Assembly: GCA_965260935.1 (NCBI GenBank)
Contig: OZ253374.1
Span: 3,410,001-3,474,000 of the forward strand
Direction of reading: 5' to 3'
Source: JBBROS01 sp965260935
GTDB taxonomy: Bacteria; Pseudomonadota; Alphaproteobacteria; Acetobacterales; Acetobacteraceae
DNA length: 64,000 nucleotides
The notes under the pieces are model-generated. The model was not told where the DNA came from, ran no database searches, and was given only the letters and a program-made list of their open reading frames with translations. Position 1 is the first letter of the stretch. Every line of letters starts with the position of its first letter. The translations under genes were made by a program, and so were the position numbers. Shown here piece by piece: positions 32,567 to 42,128 of the stretch.

Positions 32567-33942
32567 GCCGCGGGCAACGCCGCTTGGAACTGCGCCGGCA
32601 AGCCCGGCGGACGCACCCGCCCGGCCCGGTCCAGCAATCCCTGCCGCTCCAGCCACGCCTCGAACTCCGGCGCAGCCCGGCGCCCCAGCAGGTCGCGCAT
32701 CGCCAGAACGTCGTGGAAGCTCGTGCTCTGATAGCTCAGCATGACGTCGTCCGCCCCCGGCACTCCCATGACGAACGCCACCCCGGACGCGACCAGCAAC
32801 GCCAGCAGCGCATCCATGTCATCCTGGTCGGCTTCGGCATGGTTCGTATAGCAAACGTCGCACCCCATCGGCAGCCCGAGCAGCTTGCCGCAGAAGTGAT
32901 CCTCAAGCCCGGCCCGCATGATCTGCTTGCCGTCGAACAGATACTCCGGCCCGATAAACCCTACGACCGTGTTCACCAGCAGCGGACGATACCGCCGGGC
33001 GACGGCATAGGCCCGCGCCTCCAACGTCTGCTGATCGACCCCGTGGTGCGCCCCGGCGCTCAGGGCGCTTCCTTGCCCGGTTTCGAAATACATCGCGTTC
33101 GTGCCCGCCGTGCCGCGCCGCAGCCCTTGCACGGCGTCCTGCGCCTCATCCAGCAAGGCGAGATTGATCCCAAAGCCGCGGTTCGCCGCCTCCGTCCCGG
33201 CGACCGACTGGAACGCCAGATCGACCGGCGCCCCCCGCCGCATCAGCTCCAGCGTCGTCGTGACATGCGCTAGGACGCAGCTCTGCATCGGGATGTCGAG
33301 CTTGCACCGGATGTCGTCCAGCAGGCGCAGCAGCGACAAGTTCCGCTCCGGGCTGTCGGTCGCCGGGTTAACGCCGATGCACGCGTCGCCGGCCCCCAGC
33401 AGCAGCCCATCCAGGATGCTGGCCGCGATCCCCCGCGGGTCGTCCGACGGGTGGTTCGGCTGCAACCGCACCGAGAGCCGCCCTGGTAGCCCGACCGTGG
33501 TGCGGAACGCGCTCACCACCCGCACCCGGCTCGCCGCGACCATCAGGTCCTGCAACCGCATGATCTTGCTCACCGCCGCCGCCATCTCCGGCGTGACGCC
33601 GGGCGAGAGCCGGGCCAGCGCCTCCGCGGTCGCCTCATCGGACAGCAGCCAATCCCGGAACCCGCCCACAGTCAAATGCCGCACGGGCGCGAACGCCGCC
33701 TCGTCGTGGCTGTCGATGATTAGCCGCGTGACCTCGTCCGACTCATACGGCACCACCGCTTGATTAAGGAACGTTGGGAGCGGCACATCCGCCAGCGCGA
33801 TCTGCGCCGCCACCCGCCGTGCTTGTGTCTCGGCCGCAACGCCTGCCAACACGTCGCCGCTCCGCGCCGGCGTTGCCTGCGCCATCAACGCTTTCAGGTC
33901 GGCGAACGCGTGTCGCTCGCCACCGATGCTGGCGTGGAACAC
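32563..33942 (-). CDS. eutB: Ethanolamine ammonia-lyase large subunit
   Basis: A 459-residue catalytic subunit. Typical stretches are LKALMAQATPARSGDVLAG, ADVPLPTFLNQAVVPYE, VGFIGPEYLFDGKQIMRAGL, and GVPGADDVMLSYQSTSFHD. The start is GTG, giving the usual EutB N-terminus. It is translationally coupled to eutC and forms an EutB6C6-type complex with adenosylcobalamin. Position and coding strand suggest a simple catabolic eutBC pair using ethanolamine as nitrogen or carbon source in the cytoplasm. Confidence 0.95.
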   Translation of the reverse strand: MFHASIGGERHAFADLKALMAQATPARSGDVLAGVAAETQARRVAAQIALADVPLPTFLNQAVVPYESDEVTRLIIDSHDEAAFAPVRHLTVGGFRDWLLSDEATAEALARLSPGVTPEMAAAVSKIMRLQDLMVAASRVRVVSAFRTTVGLPGRLSVRLQPNHPSDDPRGIAASILDGLLLGAGDACIGVNPATDSPERNLSLLRLLDDIRCKLDIPMQSCVLAHVTTTLELMRRGAPVDLAFQSVAGTEAANRGFGINLALLDEAQDAVQGLRRGTAGTNAMYFETGQGSALSAGAHHGVDQQTLEARAYAVARRYRPLLVNTVVGFIGPEYLFDGKQIMRAGLEDHFCGKLLGLPMGCDVCYTNHAEADQDDMDALLALLVASGVAFVMGVPGADDVMLSYQSTSFHDVLAMRDLLGRRAAPEFEAWLERQGLLDRAGRVRPPGLPAQFQAALPAA

Positions 33943-34316
33943 GCCCTATCGCTCCGGGAACGCCGGCGCACGCGTCTTCCTGAACGCCCGCCGCCTTTCG
34001 GCACAGCAGCCAACGGCAACGAAGCATGTGGCGGCCAACCGCCGTCCGGCCGCCCCAGCGTCCGCCTCATGCTCCCGGCCCGGCTTCTGCACCGCATCCA
34101 GCGCTGCCGCGCCAAAACCGCTCGTCACCAAGCCGTCCATCGCCGATCTCCTGCAGCCGAAGGCGGCAAGGCTAATCCGGCCTGGGCAGAACGGGAACTG
34201 GCAACCACACTCAGGCCAAGCGATCGTGTTTAAGAAAAGACCAAAGGCTTTGTTTTGGCCTTGCCTCGCGACCGTGTTTTGGACCAGCACATCTTCGCCC
34301 GGTATGCTGCATAGCA
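33943..34316. other. Intergenic region between eutB and the TauE/SafE gene
   Basis: 374 nt separate the divergent eutB and tauE-like genes. A minus-strand frame ending 3 nt before eutB (65 codons from an ATG at 34140) has no recognisable family and no clear ribosome site, so it is not called. The region probably holds both promoters, but I cannot mark specific boxes. Confidence 0.4.
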
Positions 34317-35090
34317 ATGGTCGATCCGCTCTATTCCTTTTCTGGCTTAATCGTCGGCATGCTCATCGGCCTCACCGGCGTGGGCGGCGGGTCGCTGATG
34401 ACGCCGCTGCTGATCCTGCTCTTCGGCATCCACCCCATCAACGCCATCGGCACCGACCTGCTGTTCGCCGCCTGCACCAAGACCGTCGGCGCCGCCGTCC
34501 ACGCCCGCAGCCAAACCATCGATTGGACCATCACCCGACTGCTGGCCAGCGGCAGCATCCCCGCAACCGCGGCCGCGATCGGCAGCTTGGCGTTCCTGCA
34601 CCCGCATACCCACACGATGTCCACCGTGCTTACCCCGCTCCTCGGCGCAACGCTTCTCGTCACCGCATTCCTGGTCGTCTTTCAGCAACAGGTTCTCGGC
34701 TTGCTGGCCACACGCTCCCACCAGCTTTCGCCCCGGCGTCGGGCCGGACTGACGGTCATTGCCGGGGCCATCCTGGGCGTGCTCGTCAGCTTCTCGTCTA
34801 TCGGCGCCGGGGCCTTGGGAGTGACCGCGCTCACGCTCCTGCACCCGACCTTGCCAACAGCCCGCGTCGTCGGCTCCGACATCATGCACGCCATACCGCT
34901 CACGCTGATGGCCGGCGCCGGCTACTGGTTCATCGGCGCGGTGGACTGGCCGCTGCTGCTGTCGCTGCTCTGCGGTTCCATCCCCGGCATCATCGCCGGC
35001 AGCCTGCTGGCCACGCGCGTGCCGACCGGTGTCCTGCGGATCGTGCTGGCATCGGTGCTCTTGGTCGCCTCCGCCAAGCTGCTGACCTAA
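34317..35090 (+). CDS. Sulfite exporter TauE/SafE family membrane protein
   Basis: A 257-residue protein with about eight predicted membrane segments. It shows the family repeat signatures LIVGMLIGLTGVGGGSLMTP at the N-terminus and LGVLVSFSSIGAGALGVTAL in the second half. Family members export sulfite, sulfoacetate or other small organic anions, or import sulfur compounds. The start is ATG. There are no sulfur-metabolism genes nearby, so the substrate is open. Confidence 0.9.
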   Translation: MVDPLYSFSGLIVGMLIGLTGVGGGSLMTPLLILLFGIHPINAIGTDLLFAACTKTVGAAVHARSQTIDWTITRLLASGSIPATAAAIGSLAFLHPHTHTMSTVLTPLLGATLLVTAFLVVFQQQVLGLLATRSHQLSPRRRAGLTVIAGAILGVLVSFSSIGAGALGVTALTLLHPTLPTARVVGSDIMHAIPLTLMAGAGYWFIGAVDWPLLLSLLCGSIPGIIAGSLLATRVPTGVLRIVLASVLLVASAKLLT

Positions 35091-35285
35091 TCGGCTTCTG
35101 AAAAGAACATTGCTCCTCAACCAGCAGGGCTACTGTTTTTGATGGAAGGCGATGGGCTTTGCTCCTGGCCTCTCCCGAGATCGCTGGCCCTAGACGCCGA
35201 TGTCTGCGAGACGCGACACCGGTGAAGTGTTCCTTTGATCAATTGGGGTCAGGCCAGCGGCCTGGCCTGCCTTAACCGGGCTTCA

Positions 35286-37130
35286 ATGTTTTCATGCTGC
35301 CATTATGCGATGCAAACCCTTGTGCACGACGCCATACAGGCCATCCCAGCGGCCCGGCACTGGCGACTGATTACCGGCCTGCGGCTCGCCCGACTTGGCC
35401 GCCGCATGGAGGCCGTGCTCGTCACGGGCGCTGCCGTGCTGGTGTTCGCCCCAGACCGTGCTGCCGCCGAGGCGGCGGCGGTCGACTTGGCTGATTTCCA
35501 CGCTGGCTGCCAAACCGTCCCGGTGCTCCCGGTTGCCTTGTTGCAGGGCGTGCGCGTAGCGGCCCAGCGTCCGCTGCTGCTCCCAGGCGCGGCGCCTGCC
35601 ATCGCCTGCACCCGCCTACAGCTTCCAGCCTTGCTGGGCTGGGTGGCGCAACGCCCGTCCGTGCCCGGCTTCAACCCGGCAACCTGGGAGCAGGCCGTCT
35701 ATCGCCCCGTTCCAGCCCTCATGGCCGCCGCCGCCCAGCTCTACGAAAACCACGACGACGCCCGCTTGCTGCTTGCCAACGCCGGCCACGCAAACCTTGG
35801 CCGCACCCGCGCCGCCGTTCTCGCCGCCCTTAGCCGGTCGCGCGCCGCCGGCCAACGCGCCATCGTCTTCGTCACCGGCAACCCCGGCGCCGGCAAGACG
35901 CTTTGCGGCCTGGACCTCGCCTTCGCACCGGACGCTGACGCTGCCTTCCTTACCGGCAACCCGGCCCTGCTCCACGTGCTCCGGGCCGCCCTGGTGCGGG
36001 ACGCAGCCCACCGCGGCCTTTCCGCCCGGGCAGCGAGGCAACGCGTCGAAGCCGTCATCCAGCCGCTGCACGCCTTCCGCGACCACTACATCCATGACCT
36101 CGCACCGCCGCCCGACCGATTGCTCGTCATCGATGAGGCGCAGCGCTGCTGGACCAAGGCCTACGCCACACGTAAGACCCAGAATCGCGCTGTGAAACTG
36201 ACCGACTCCGAGCCGGGCCACCTGCTCGACATCATGGCACGGCCCGAAGGCTGGTCCGCCATTGTCTGCCTGCTTGGCGGCGGCCAGGAAATCCACGCCG
36301 GCGAAGGCGGTTTGGCCGCCTGGGGCGAGGCATTGGCAAGCCGCCCAGCCTGGCGCTCCGCAGCACCCCCGGGCGCTCGGACCGCCGCCGATCCCAGGCA
36401 ACGCCTTCCGGATTTACAAAACCTCGCACTCGACGAGGCGCTGCACCTCGACAACCCGGTCCGCGCCTTTCGCGCGCCGGGGCTAGGCGCATGGGTCGAT
36501 GCCGTCCTCGCCAACGACCCGGCGGGCGCCCGCACGATTGCCGCTTCAAAGCCGCCGGTCCGTCTTACCCGGTCGCTCGAGGCGCTGCGAACCGCCGTTC
36601 GCGGACGCCCAGGGCAGCGTTACGGCCTGCTCGCCAGCGCCGGCGCCCGCAGACTCCGGGCCGAGGGCCTCGGCGGCACGCTTCTGCACCAAGACGAAGA
36701 CGCCGTTGCCCAATGGTTCCTCAACGCCTGGCCCGACATCCGCAGCGCCGACGCGCTCGAAGTGGCCGCAACCGAGTTCGGCGCCCAAGGTCTGGAACTC
36801 GATCATGCCGGCCTCTGCTGGGATCTCGACCTCGCCCGCACGCCGGGCAACGACGCTTGGCAGCCGCGCGCCTTCCGCGCCACCGCATGGACCATGCAGC
36901 GCTCCGCCGAGGCGCTCTCCAACAAGCGCAACGCCTACCGCGTGCTGCTGACCCGCGCCCGCCAGACGACAACGGTCTGGGTCCCGCGCGGCGACCCAGG
37001 GGACGCGACGCGCAATCCCGCCCATTACGAAGCGGTCGCCGAATTTCTACGAAAATGTGGCGCAGCGCCGCTGGACGAAGCGGCAACGGCTCAGCAGGAT
37101 GCACCGATGCCTGAGCCGACCTTGCTATGA
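35286..37130 (+). CDS. DUF2075 family P-loop ATPase (helicase-like)
   Basis: A protein of about 614 residues. The N-terminal 180 residues look like a nuclease/helicase accessory region. A P-loop core has Walker A FVTGNPGAGKT, Walker B RLLVIDEAQRCW, and the late superfamily-1-like motif KRNAYRVLLTRARQTTTVWV. This matches DUF2075 (Schlafen AAA_3-like), which is found in stand-alone proteins and in some defence loci. Candidate starts are the Met at 35286 and a few codons on either side. Its stop overlaps the next gene's start. Confidence 0.83.
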   Translation: MFSCCHYAMQTLVHDAIQAIPAARHWRLITGLRLARLGRRMEAVLVTGAAVLVFAPDRAAAEAAAVDLADFHAGCQTVPVLPVALLQGVRVAAQRPLLLPGAAPAIACTRLQLPALLGWVAQRPSVPGFNPATWEQAVYRPVPALMAAAAQLYENHDDARLLLANAGHANLGRTRAAVLAALSRSRAAGQRAIVFVTGNPGAGKTLCGLDLAFAPDADAAFLTGNPALLHVLRAALVRDAAHRGLSARAARQRVEAVIQPLHAFRDHYIHDLAPPPDRLLVIDEAQRCWTKAYATRKTQNRAVKLTDSEPGHLLDIMARPEGWSAIVCLLGGGQEIHAGEGGLAAWGEALASRPAWRSAAPPGARTAADPRQRLPDLQNLALDEALHLDNPVRAFRAPGLGAWVDAVLANDPAGARTIAASKPPVRLTRSLEALRTAVRGRPGQRYGLLASAGARRLRAEGLGGTLLHQDEDAVAQWFLNAWPDIRSADALEVAATEFGAQGLELDHAGLCWDLDLARTPGNDAWQPRAFRATAWTMQRSAEALSNKRNAYRVLLTRARQTTTVWVPRGDPGDATRNPAHYEAVAEFLRKCGAAPLDEAATAQQDAPMPEPTLL

Positions 37131-37984
37131 TGCGCCTGCTGCTCGCAGCCCTGCTGCTCCTGGCCGCTCCTGCCGCCGCCGCGGAACTCAAACTGTCCAC
37201 CTGGAACATGGAATGGCTGACCTTGCGCCAGGCAGGAGACCCTGAGCTACCGCCCGACGTGCAGCCGAAGGGGCCAAAGGATTTCGCCCTGCTCCGCCGC
37301 TACGCCCGGGCGCTCGACGCCGATGTCGTCGCCTTCCAGGAAGTCGACGGCGCCGCCGCGGCAGCCAAGATTTTCGCTCCGGACCGCTACGCGATCGTCA
37401 TGACCGGCGACGATGTCGTGCAGCGCGTCGGCTTCGCCATCCGCCGCAATCTGCGTTTCGAGCGCAATCCGGACCTGGCCGCGCTCGACCTGCACCCGAA
37501 CGCCCGCCATCGCCTGCGCAGCGGCGCCGATATCACCCTCATCCTGCCCGGCGCCCGCTTGCGCCTGCTGAACGTCCATCTCAAAACCGGCTGCAACCAC
37601 CAGCGGCTGACCAGCAGCGTCCGCGATTGCGAAACGCTGCGCCAGCAGGTTCCCGTGCTGCAAGGCTGGATTGCCCAGCGCCGGGCAGAAGGCGCTCCCT
37701 TCGTGCTGCTCGGCGATTTCAACCGGCGCATGGAGCGCCGGGACGAGATGTTCGCCGCGCTGAACGCCAGCGCCCCGCTCGAACGCGCCACCGAAGGCCA
37801 CGCCACGCCATGCTGGGGCGGCAATAGCTTCATCGACCATATCCTCGCCGGCGGCGCCGCCCGCGCCTGGATGCAGCCCTCCACCTTGCGCGTGATGGTC
37901 TACGCGCAGACCAACGGCTCGGCGAGCGAGCGCCTATCCGATCACTGCCCCGTTTCGGTGCAGTTTCGCATCCCCGGCGGCTAA
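37127..37984 (+). CDS. Secreted endonuclease/exonuclease/phosphatase (EEP) family protein
   Basis: A 285-residue protein. A clear Sec signal peptide (MMRLLLAALLLLAAPAAAA) precedes an EEP domain with LKLSTWNMEW, ADVVAFQEVDG, LNVHLKTGC, LLGDFNRRM, and SFIDHILA plus LSDHCPVSV. These are the metal-binding and catalytic motifs of DNase I/phosphodiesterase enzymes. The start overlaps the DUF2075 stop, indicating coupling, although one product stays inside and this one is exported. Possible substrates are extracellular DNA or a phosphodiester lipid headgroup. Confidence 0.87.
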   Translation: MMRLLLAALLLLAAPAAAAELKLSTWNMEWLTLRQAGDPELPPDVQPKGPKDFALLRRYARALDADVVAFQEVDGAAAAAKIFAPDRYAIVMTGDDVVQRVGFAIRRNLRFERNPDLAALDLHPNARHRLRSGADITLILPGARLRLLNVHLKTGCNHQRLTSSVRDCETLRQQVPVLQGWIAQRRAEGAPFVLLGDFNRRMERRDEMFAALNASAPLERATEGHATPCWGGNSFIDHILAGGAARAWMQPSTLRVMVYAQTNGSASERLSDHCPVSVQFRIPGG

Positions 37985-38088
37985 TCCTTTGTAAGTGAGC
38001 CGTTCCCATTGCCCGGCCAGGGCAGCGAAACCAGCCACACTGTCCCATGTTAGCAAGTACGCGGCAGGTTTGTGCGAGAGGAGCCAAG

Positions 38089-38841
38089 ATGGCACTGACG
38101 ATCTTCGTAACCGGCGCCACCGCAGGGTTCGGCAACGCGATCGCACGGCGGTTCGTCCGCGATGGCCATCACGTCGTCGCCACCGGGCGGCGCAAGGAGC
38201 GGCTCGACGAGCTGCATCAGGAATTGGGAGACCGCATCCTGCCGCACGCGCTGGATGTGACCGACAAGCAGTCCGTCGCCGCGTTACCCGGCACTCTCCC
38301 GCCCGACTGGCAAACGATCGACGTGCTGGTCAACAACGCCGGCCTGGCCCTCGGCGCCAGCCCTGCGCAATCGACCGACATCGATGACTGGCAGACGATG
38401 ATTGCAACTAACGTCACGGGACTCGTGAATATGACCCATGCCCTGCTCCCCGGAATGGTGGAGCGCGACTTGGGTCACATCGTCAATCTAGGGAGCACGG
38501 CTGGCACATACCCCTACCCTGGCGGAAACGTCTACTGTGCCAGCAAAGCCTTCGTCGCCCAGTTTACCTTAAGCCTGAAAGCCGACCTTGTCGGCACCAA
38601 CGTCCGGGTCACGAGTATCGAGCCGGGGCTGGTCGGCGGCAGCGAGTTCAGCGAAATTCGCTTCGGCGACGAGGAAAGAGCCGCCAAGGTCTATGAAGGC
38701 ACAACGCCGCTGAACCCGGACGACATTGCCGAGGCGGTTGCATGGATTGTTGGTCTGCCGCGCCACGTGAACGTCAACCGGCTTGAGATGATGCCGACCT
38801 GCCAGGCTCCTGGTCCATTGACGATTAAACGCGACAAGTAG
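38089..38841 (+). CDS. Short-chain dehydrogenase, YdfG-like
   Basis: A 250-residue NADP-dependent classical SDR with cofactor motif VTGATAGFGNAIA, NNAG, and catalytic Ser/Tyr/Lys (LGSTAG, then YCASKAF). The C-terminus PTCQAPGPL and the overall pattern match YdfG-type 3-hydroxy acid dehydrogenases (serine, malonic semialdehyde). The ATG at 38089 follows a GAGGAG site. It converges on clpA with a hairpin in between. Confidence 0.88.
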   Translation: MALTIFVTGATAGFGNAIARRFVRDGHHVVATGRRKERLDELHQELGDRILPHALDVTDKQSVAALPGTLPPDWQTIDVLVNNAGLALGASPAQSTDIDDWQTMIATNVTGLVNMTHALLPGMVERDLGHIVNLGSTAGTYPYPGGNVYCASKAFVAQFTLSLKADLVGTNVRVTSIEPGLVGGSEFSEIRFGDEERAAKVYEGTTPLNPDDIAEAVAWIVGLPRHVNVNRLEMMPTCQAPGPLTIKRDK

Positions 38842-38868
38842 CAACCGCTCCGCTGCTCTGCACGGTGG

Positions 38869-38898
38869 TGGCAGCGGGATTGCTTTTCCCCGCTGCCA
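38869..38898. terminator. Hairpin between convergent SDR and clpA genes
   Basis: A perfect 10-bp inverted repeat (TGGCAGCGGG / CCCGCTGCCA) around a 10-base loop lies in the 76-nt gap between two convergent genes. No T run follows on either strand, so it may be a weak bidirectional terminator or an mRNA 3'-end stabiliser. Confidence 0.5.
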
Positions 38899-38917
38899 TC
38901 CCAGTTCCAAATTGCCT

Positions 38918-41257
38918 TTATTCCGCTGTTTCAGGCTCCCGCTCGGTCCCGCCCTCATCGCCTTCAGCCTTCGGCAGCGCCGATGCAGGGGCCTCGGTGT
39001 ACTCGAAATCCAGCGCGTCATCCTTGAGCGCCACCTTGATCGACCCGCCCTTGACCAGCTTGCCGAACAGCAACTCCTCCGCCAACGGCTTCTTGATATA
39101 CTCTTGGATCACCCGCCCGAGCGGCCGGGCGCCGTAGAGCCGGTCGTAACCCCGCTCAGCTAGCCACTCCTTCGCCGACGACGAAAGCTCGATCGTCACG
39201 TTCCGGTCGGCCAGCTGCGCTTCGAGCTGCATGACGAACTTTTCGACCACCCGCCCCACGATCTCCGGCGTCAAGCCGGCGAACGTGATCACCGCATCGA
39301 GCCGGTTGCGGAATTCGGGGGTGAACAGGCGCTTGATCGCGTCCTGGTCCTCACCTTCCCGCTGCTCCCGCCCGAAGCCGATCGCCTCTTTCGCCAAATC
39401 GGACGCTCCGGCATTGGTCGTCATAATCAGGATCACATTGCGGAAATCCACGATCTTGCCGTTGTGATCCGTCAGCTTCCCGTGGTCCATTACCTGCAGC
39501 AGGATATTGAACAGATCCGGGTGCGCCTTCTCGATCTCGTCCAGCAACAGCACGCAATGCGGGTGCTGGTCGATCGCGTCCGTCAACAGGCCGCCCTGGT
39601 CGAACCCGACGTAGCCCGGCGGCGCGCCGATCAGGCGCGACACGCTGTGCCGTTCCATGTACTCGCTCATGTCGAACCGTGTCAGCTCCACGCCGAGCGT
39701 CGACGCCAACTGCCGTGCGACCTCGGTCTTCCCCACGCCGGTCGGCCCGCTGAACAGGTAGTTGCCGATCGGCTTCTCCGCCTCCCGCAGCCCGGCTCGT
39801 GCCAGCTTGATCGCGGCCGACAAAGCCTCGATCGCCTTATCCTGGCCGAATACCATACTCTTGAGATCACGCTCCAGGTTGCGCAGCGTCTCCTTGTCAT
39901 CGGCGCTGACCGATTTCGGCGGGATTCGCGCGATCTTGGCGACGATCTCCTCAACGTCGCGCAACGTCACGGTTTTCTTCCGCTTGCCTTCCGGCACGAG
40001 CATCCGCGACGCGCCTACCTCGTCGATCACGTCGATCGCCTTGTCCGGCAATTTGCGATCATTGATGTATTTGGACGACAACTCGACGGCGCCCCGGATC
40101 GCCTCCTCGGTGTAGCGGACCTTATGATGCTTCTCGTAGTTGGTCTTGAGCCCGCGCAGGATTTTAACAGCGTCTTCCATCGACGGCTCATTGACGTCGA
40201 TCTTCTGGAACCGCCGGACCAATGCACGATCCTTCTCGAAGTAGTTCCGATATTCCTTGTAGGTCGTGCTGCCGACACAGCGCATCGACCCAGAAGCCAA
40301 AGCTGGCTTGAGCAGGTTGGATGCGTCCATCGCTCCGCCGCTCGTTGCCCCGGCACCGATCACCGTATGGATCTCGTCGATGAACAATATACTGCCGGGA
40401 TGGCCTTCCAGCTCTGTTACGACAGCTTTCAACCGCTCCTCGAAATCGCCGCGATAGCGCGTCCCTGCCAGCAACGCCCCCATATCGAGCGCGAAGATCG
40501 TGCTCTTGAGCAGCACCTCTGGCACGTCGCCCTCGACGATCCGCTTGGCCAAGCCTTCGGCGATCGCCGTCTTGCCGACGCCCGGATCGCCAACGTAAAG
40601 CGGATTGTTCTTCGTCCGCCGACAAAGGATCTGGATTGTACGCTCGATCTCAATGTCGCGTCCGATTAACGGATCGATCTTGCCCGATTGCGCTTTCTTG
40701 TTGAGGTTGACGCAGTAGTTCGTCAACGCGTCTTGCTGCCGGCGACCAGGCTTTTCTTCCCGCTCGTTTTCCGGTCCGGTTTCTTCCTTGCTGCCGGAAA
40801 CCGGGCGTTGCCCTGTCCGGCCCGGCGCCTTAGCGATGCCGTGGCTGATAAAATTCACCGCGTCCAGCCGGGTCATATCCTGAAGCTGCAGGAAGTAAAC
40901 CGCGTGGCTTTCCCGCTCGCTGAACAGCGCGACCAATACGTTCGCGCCCGTCACCTCGTCGCGGCCGGAACTCTGCACATGGATCGCGGCACGCTGCACC
41001 ACGCGTTGGAACCCGGCGGTCGGCTTCGGGTCCCCGGCACGATCCGTCGCGAGTCCGGACAAATCCTTATCCAAGAACTCCCCGAGATCCTGCCGAAGCT
41101 TGTCGAGGTCGACCCCGCAGGCGCGCAGCACTGTTGCCGCGTCGCTGTCGTCGGCCAATCCCAGCAAGAGATGCTCGAGCGTTGCGTATTCATGCCGGCG
41201 CTCGCTGGCAAGAGACAAGGCCCGGTGCAGCGTCTGCTCAAGGTTGCGTGACAACAT
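38918..41257 (-). CDS. clpA: ATP-dependent Clp protease ATP-binding subunit ClpA
   Basis: A 779-residue AAA+ unfoldase that feeds substrates to ClpP. It has the N-domain (LEQTLHRALSLASERRHEYA), D1 with Walker A GDPGVGKTAIAEG, and D2 with GPTGVGKTEVARQL. The C-terminus has the ClpP-contact loop region (FEYTEAPAS follows D2). It lies 143 nt downstream of the adaptor gene clpS on the same strand, the standard arrangement. The N-domain binds ClpS for N-degron substrates. Confidence 0.97.
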   Translation of the reverse strand: MLSRNLEQTLHRALSLASERRHEYATLEHLLLGLADDSDAATVLRACGVDLDKLRQDLGEFLDKDLSGLATDRAGDPKPTAGFQRVVQRAAIHVQSSGRDEVTGANVLVALFSERESHAVYFLQLQDMTRLDAVNFISHGIAKAPGRTGQRPVSGSKEETGPENEREEKPGRRQQDALTNYCVNLNKKAQSGKIDPLIGRDIEIERTIQILCRRTKNNPLYVGDPGVGKTAIAEGLAKRIVEGDVPEVLLKSTIFALDMGALLAGTRYRGDFEERLKAVVTELEGHPGSILFIDEIHTVIGAGATSGGAMDASNLLKPALASGSMRCVGSTTYKEYRNYFEKDRALVRRFQKIDVNEPSMEDAVKILRGLKTNYEKHHKVRYTEEAIRGAVELSSKYINDRKLPDKAIDVIDEVGASRMLVPEGKRKKTVTLRDVEEIVAKIARIPPKSVSADDKETLRNLERDLKSMVFGQDKAIEALSAAIKLARAGLREAEKPIGNYLFSGPTGVGKTEVARQLASTLGVELTRFDMSEYMERHSVSRLIGAPPGYVGFDQGGLLTDAIDQHPHCVLLLDEIEKAHPDLFNILLQVMDHGKLTDHNGKIVDFRNVILIMTTNAGASDLAKEAIGFGREQREGEDQDAIKRLFTPEFRNRLDAVITFAGLTPEIVGRVVEKFVMQLEAQLADRNVTIELSSSAKEWLAERGYDRLYGARPLGRVIQEYIKKPLAEELLFGKLVKGGSIKVALKDDALDFEYTEAPASALPKAEGDEGGTEREPETAE

Positions 41258-41400
41258 TTAGACGCTCCTTCGCACTGGAAGCCCGCACGCCCCGCTGAGG
41301 CCGGGGCAATGGAGAGCTGATCCGTCATTCCGTAGGGCTGAACAGCCGAATGCCGTATTTAGGGTGAGCGGCCAAGAATTTTCAGACCTCCCCAAACCGC

Positions 41401-41745
41401 CTATTCCTTCTCGATCGTGCACTGCAGAGGATGCTGGTTCTGCCGGGCCAGATCCATCACCTGGGTCACCTTGGTTTCGGCCACCTCGTAGGTGAAAGCA
41501 CCGCAGACCCCAACGCCACGCCGGTGCACATGCAGCATGATGCGGGTCGCCTCGTCCCGGGTCTTCTGAAAGAACCGCTCGAGCACATGCACGACGAACT
41601 CCATCGGCGTATAATCGTCGTTCAGCATCAAGACTTTGTACATTGCCGGCTTGCGCGTCTTCGGCCTGGCCTTGACGACCACGCCCGTGTTCGGTCCGTC
41701 CGTATTTCCGCGCTTGTCGTTGTCGCTCATCGCCGTCGTGTTCAT
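41401..41745 (-). CDS. clpS: ClpS adaptor protein
   Basis: A 114-residue adaptor delivering N-degron substrates to ClpAP. Key residues are in YKVLMLNDDYTPMEFVVHVL and MLHVHRRGVGVCGAFTYEVA. An alternative start is the Met at 41730 (MSDNDKRGN), which fits many alphaproteobacterial ClpS proteins equally well. It is upstream of clpA on the same strand. Confidence 0.95.
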   Translation of the reverse strand: MNTTAMSDNDKRGNTDGPNTGVVVKARPKTRKPAMYKVLMLNDDYTPMEFVVHVLERFFQKTRDEATRIMLHVHRRGVGVCGAFTYEVAETKVTQVMDLARQNQHPLQCTIEKE

Positions 41746-42128
41746 AGCCTGCGTATCCTGGGCCTTCGTATCCTACGCCGTCGCCTCCCAGCCATGCCAT
41801 CCTGATCCGGAAAGCACCGCCGATGCAATGCCAGCCGATTACCACAGGCAGACGAGCATCATGCCACTATATCGGAATTCGTTCGGCAGGGAAAAGCCTG
41901 CCTGGCTTCATTACAAGCAAGAGCGCCGGCAACGTTCGCGTGTATGCGCCCCTAACGCAGAAAGCCCGGGATATGCCCCGGGCTTTCTGTCTCTTGTTCG
42001 CTGCAACGACCGGTTGATGCCCTGTTCCTGAACTCGGTGTCACAAACGTCAGGAACGATCCGGGCACGGAAGCAATCAACCCATGCGGATCGACAAGTTG
42101 CTGGCAGACGAACCCTTTTACCGAGGCG
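41746..42128. other. Intergenic region between clpS and phasin genes
   Basis: This 383-nt stretch has no convincing gene. It holds a 6-bp hairpin at 41885-41902 (GGCAGG / CCTGCC) and the strong hairpin at 41959-41988 listed separately. The clpS promoter should be just above 41745. Several frames are open here, but none has a ribosome site or family similarity. Confidence 0.5.
41959..41988 (-). terminator. Strong palindromic hairpin downstream of the phasin gene
   Basis: A perfect 12-bp stem (AGAAAGCCCGGG / CCCGGGCTTTCT) with a 6-base loop. It is about 140 nt past the phasin stop on the minus strand and is the likely end of the abundant phasin transcript. The trailing bases are only moderately T-rich on the plus strand and not on the minus strand. 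Confidence 0.6.

Noticed and set aside
33946..34140. 65-codon minus-strand frame ending just before eutB
   Set aside because: No ribosome site or family similarity, and the composition is Arg/Ala-rich as in noncoding GC-rich DNA.
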